Source: Azonexus sp.
GTDB lineage: Bacteria > Pseudomonadota > Gammaproteobacteria > Burkholderiales > Rhodocyclaceae
Length of the DNA: 13,791 bases
Reading direction: 5' to 3'
NCBI GenBank assembly: GCA_030697085.1
Contig: JAUYQT010000021.1
Span: 1-13,791, forward strand
Shown in pieces: positions 13,296 to 13,791 of this stretch. Every line of letters begins with the position of its first letter. Positions within the stretch are counted from its first letter, which is position 1. The notes beneath the pieces were generated by a model. The model ran no database searches and was not told where the DNA came from. It saw only the letters and a program-made list of their open reading frames with translations. Made by a program: the position numbers and the translations under genes.

Positions 13296-13382
13296 GTGAG
13301 AGAAGTAAAAAGACTGGCGGCTTGCGTCGCCATGGGGTTGTTTACTCGCTTGACACAGGCCGACTAATGGGTGACCCCTTTT
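13296..13382. repeat. 87-bp direct repeat, copy 2
   Basis: Same orientation as 11144-11230, 86 of 87 bases identical, again ending in the REP half site GACCCCTTTT. The two copies bracket hicAB, the truncated zinc-finger gene and parDE (about 2.15 kb). In this copy the spacing to the left REP palindrome is 23 bases, against 169 in copy 1. Confidence 0.92.
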
Positions 13383-13409
13383 CATTGGTTCCTGATCACA
13401 GCATGAAAT

Positions 13410-13438
13410 AAAAAACCCCAGCTGGTTAGGCTGGGGTT
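13410..13438 (-). terminator. Intrinsic terminator of the pilin gene
   Basis: AACCCCAGC and GCTGGGGTT form a 9-bp stem with a 7-base loop, followed on the minus strand by six T (13415-13410). It lies 63 bases after the pilin stop and is the clearest terminator in the window. Confidence 0.85.
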
Positions 13439-13501
13439 GGATGGCTGAGGGCGAGAGTTGTGAGGATTAAATGACCCTGAACCCTTCGATTTTGCTATTT
13501 C

Positions 13502-13791
13502 TTATCCCTTGCAACTTGCCGGAAGAAACTTGGCCGGAATCGTACCGGTGCATACCCAAGTCACAAGGCCTGTAGCGGCGACGCCAGTTCCGGTCAAAAT
13601 GATGCCCTGTGCGGCCGTCACTCCTCCTCCAACAGCCGTCGTAGCTAACGCGGTGATGACGCCGACGGTAGCGCTGGTTTGAGTGTAGGCAACAGAGGTT
13701 ACGTATGTTGTCACCTGAGTGGAGATGCCGGCAGTCGCTGCATCTGCCGGCATCTCGCTTTTGGTCTGAAAGTATTCAGATACTGTGGTCT
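13502..13791 (-). CDS. pilA: Type IV pilin (PilA-like), C-terminal part (cut by window edge)
   Basis: The frame is open at the right edge and ends at a TAA at 13504-13502. The visible 95 or so residues read VSEYFQTKSEMPADAATAG, then a strand-rich Thr/Ala/Val region (GVITALATTAVGGGV, IILTGTGVAATGLVTW). The end is WVCTGTIPAKFLPASCKG, with the two cysteines of the pilin D-loop disulfide. This is the globular end of a major type IV pilin; the prepilin leader and N-terminal helix lie beyond the window. A strong terminator follows. The gene marks the return to core sequence after the accessory block. A minor pilin is possible but the C-CTGT-PAKFLP-C end is typical of PilA. Confidence 0.85.
   Translation of the reverse strand, partial: TTVSEYFQTKSEMPADAATAGISTQVTTYVTSVAYTQTSATVGVITALATTAVGGGVTAAQGIILTGTGVAATGLVTWVCTGTIPAKFLPASCKG

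Noticed and set aside
13137..13385. 83-residue extension in front of parD
   Set aside because: It is translated repeat sequence (REP palindrome and 87-bp repeat); MPTRNVVLT with GGAG upstream is the natural start.

Overview
The window looks like chromosome of a free-living betaproteobacterium, most like Rhodocyclales (Dechloromonas, Azonexus or Propionivibrio type). This is inferred from gene content: late cobalamin synthesis genes with bluB, an SCO protein, an ABC-type binding protein coupled to a BarA-like sensor kinase, a type IV pilin, and GC-rich coding sequence. No 16S or other marker is present, so the assignment is a judgement.

Positions 1-7442 are read almost entirely on the minus strand. 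From right to left: (a) a cobalamin riboswitch followed by a five-gene cobalamin operon, bluB, cbiB, cobD (threonine-phosphate decarboxylase), btuF, and a second BtuF-like protein with no signal peptide. The first four genes overlap their neighbours by 4-8 bases and the last follows after 3 bases, so they are very likely co-transcribed and translationally coupled. (b) A two-gene unit of a small secreted protein of unknown function and an SCO1/SenC copper chaperone. (c) A two-gene unit of a periplasmic binding protein and the N-terminal half of a BarA-like sensor kinase cut by the window edge. cobQ (cobyric acid synthase) runs divergently on the plus strand at 7469-8932. Together these genes activate and attach the aminopropanol arm (CobD, CbiB), amidate the corrin ring (CobQ), make the lower ligand (BluB) and capture external corrinoid (BtuF).

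Positions 8933-13400 are an accessory region. It holds four compact toxin-antitoxin pairs: TacA/TacT-like (DUF1778 + GNAT acetyltransferase), an AbrB-like/unassigned pair, HicA/HicB and ParD/ParE. Between them lie degraded or mobile sequences: frameshifted coding debris after cobQ, three perfect copies of a 21-base REP-like palindrome with extra half sites, two copies of an 87-bp direct repeat (86/87 identical), a possible 3' remnant of a group II intron, and a small zinc-finger-like gene whose 3' end has been replaced by a REP palindrome.

The right edge returns to core-type sequence: the C-terminal part of a type IV pilin gene on the minus strand with a strong intrinsic terminator. The accessory block therefore sits between cobQ and a pilin gene. 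I found no CRISPR array, tRNA, rRNA or intact transposase. The most notable items are the dense toxin-antitoxin and REP-repeat block, the signal-less BtuF paralogue inside a B12-riboswitch operon, and the poorly characterised AbrB-like pair with an 8-bp triple iteron at its promoter.
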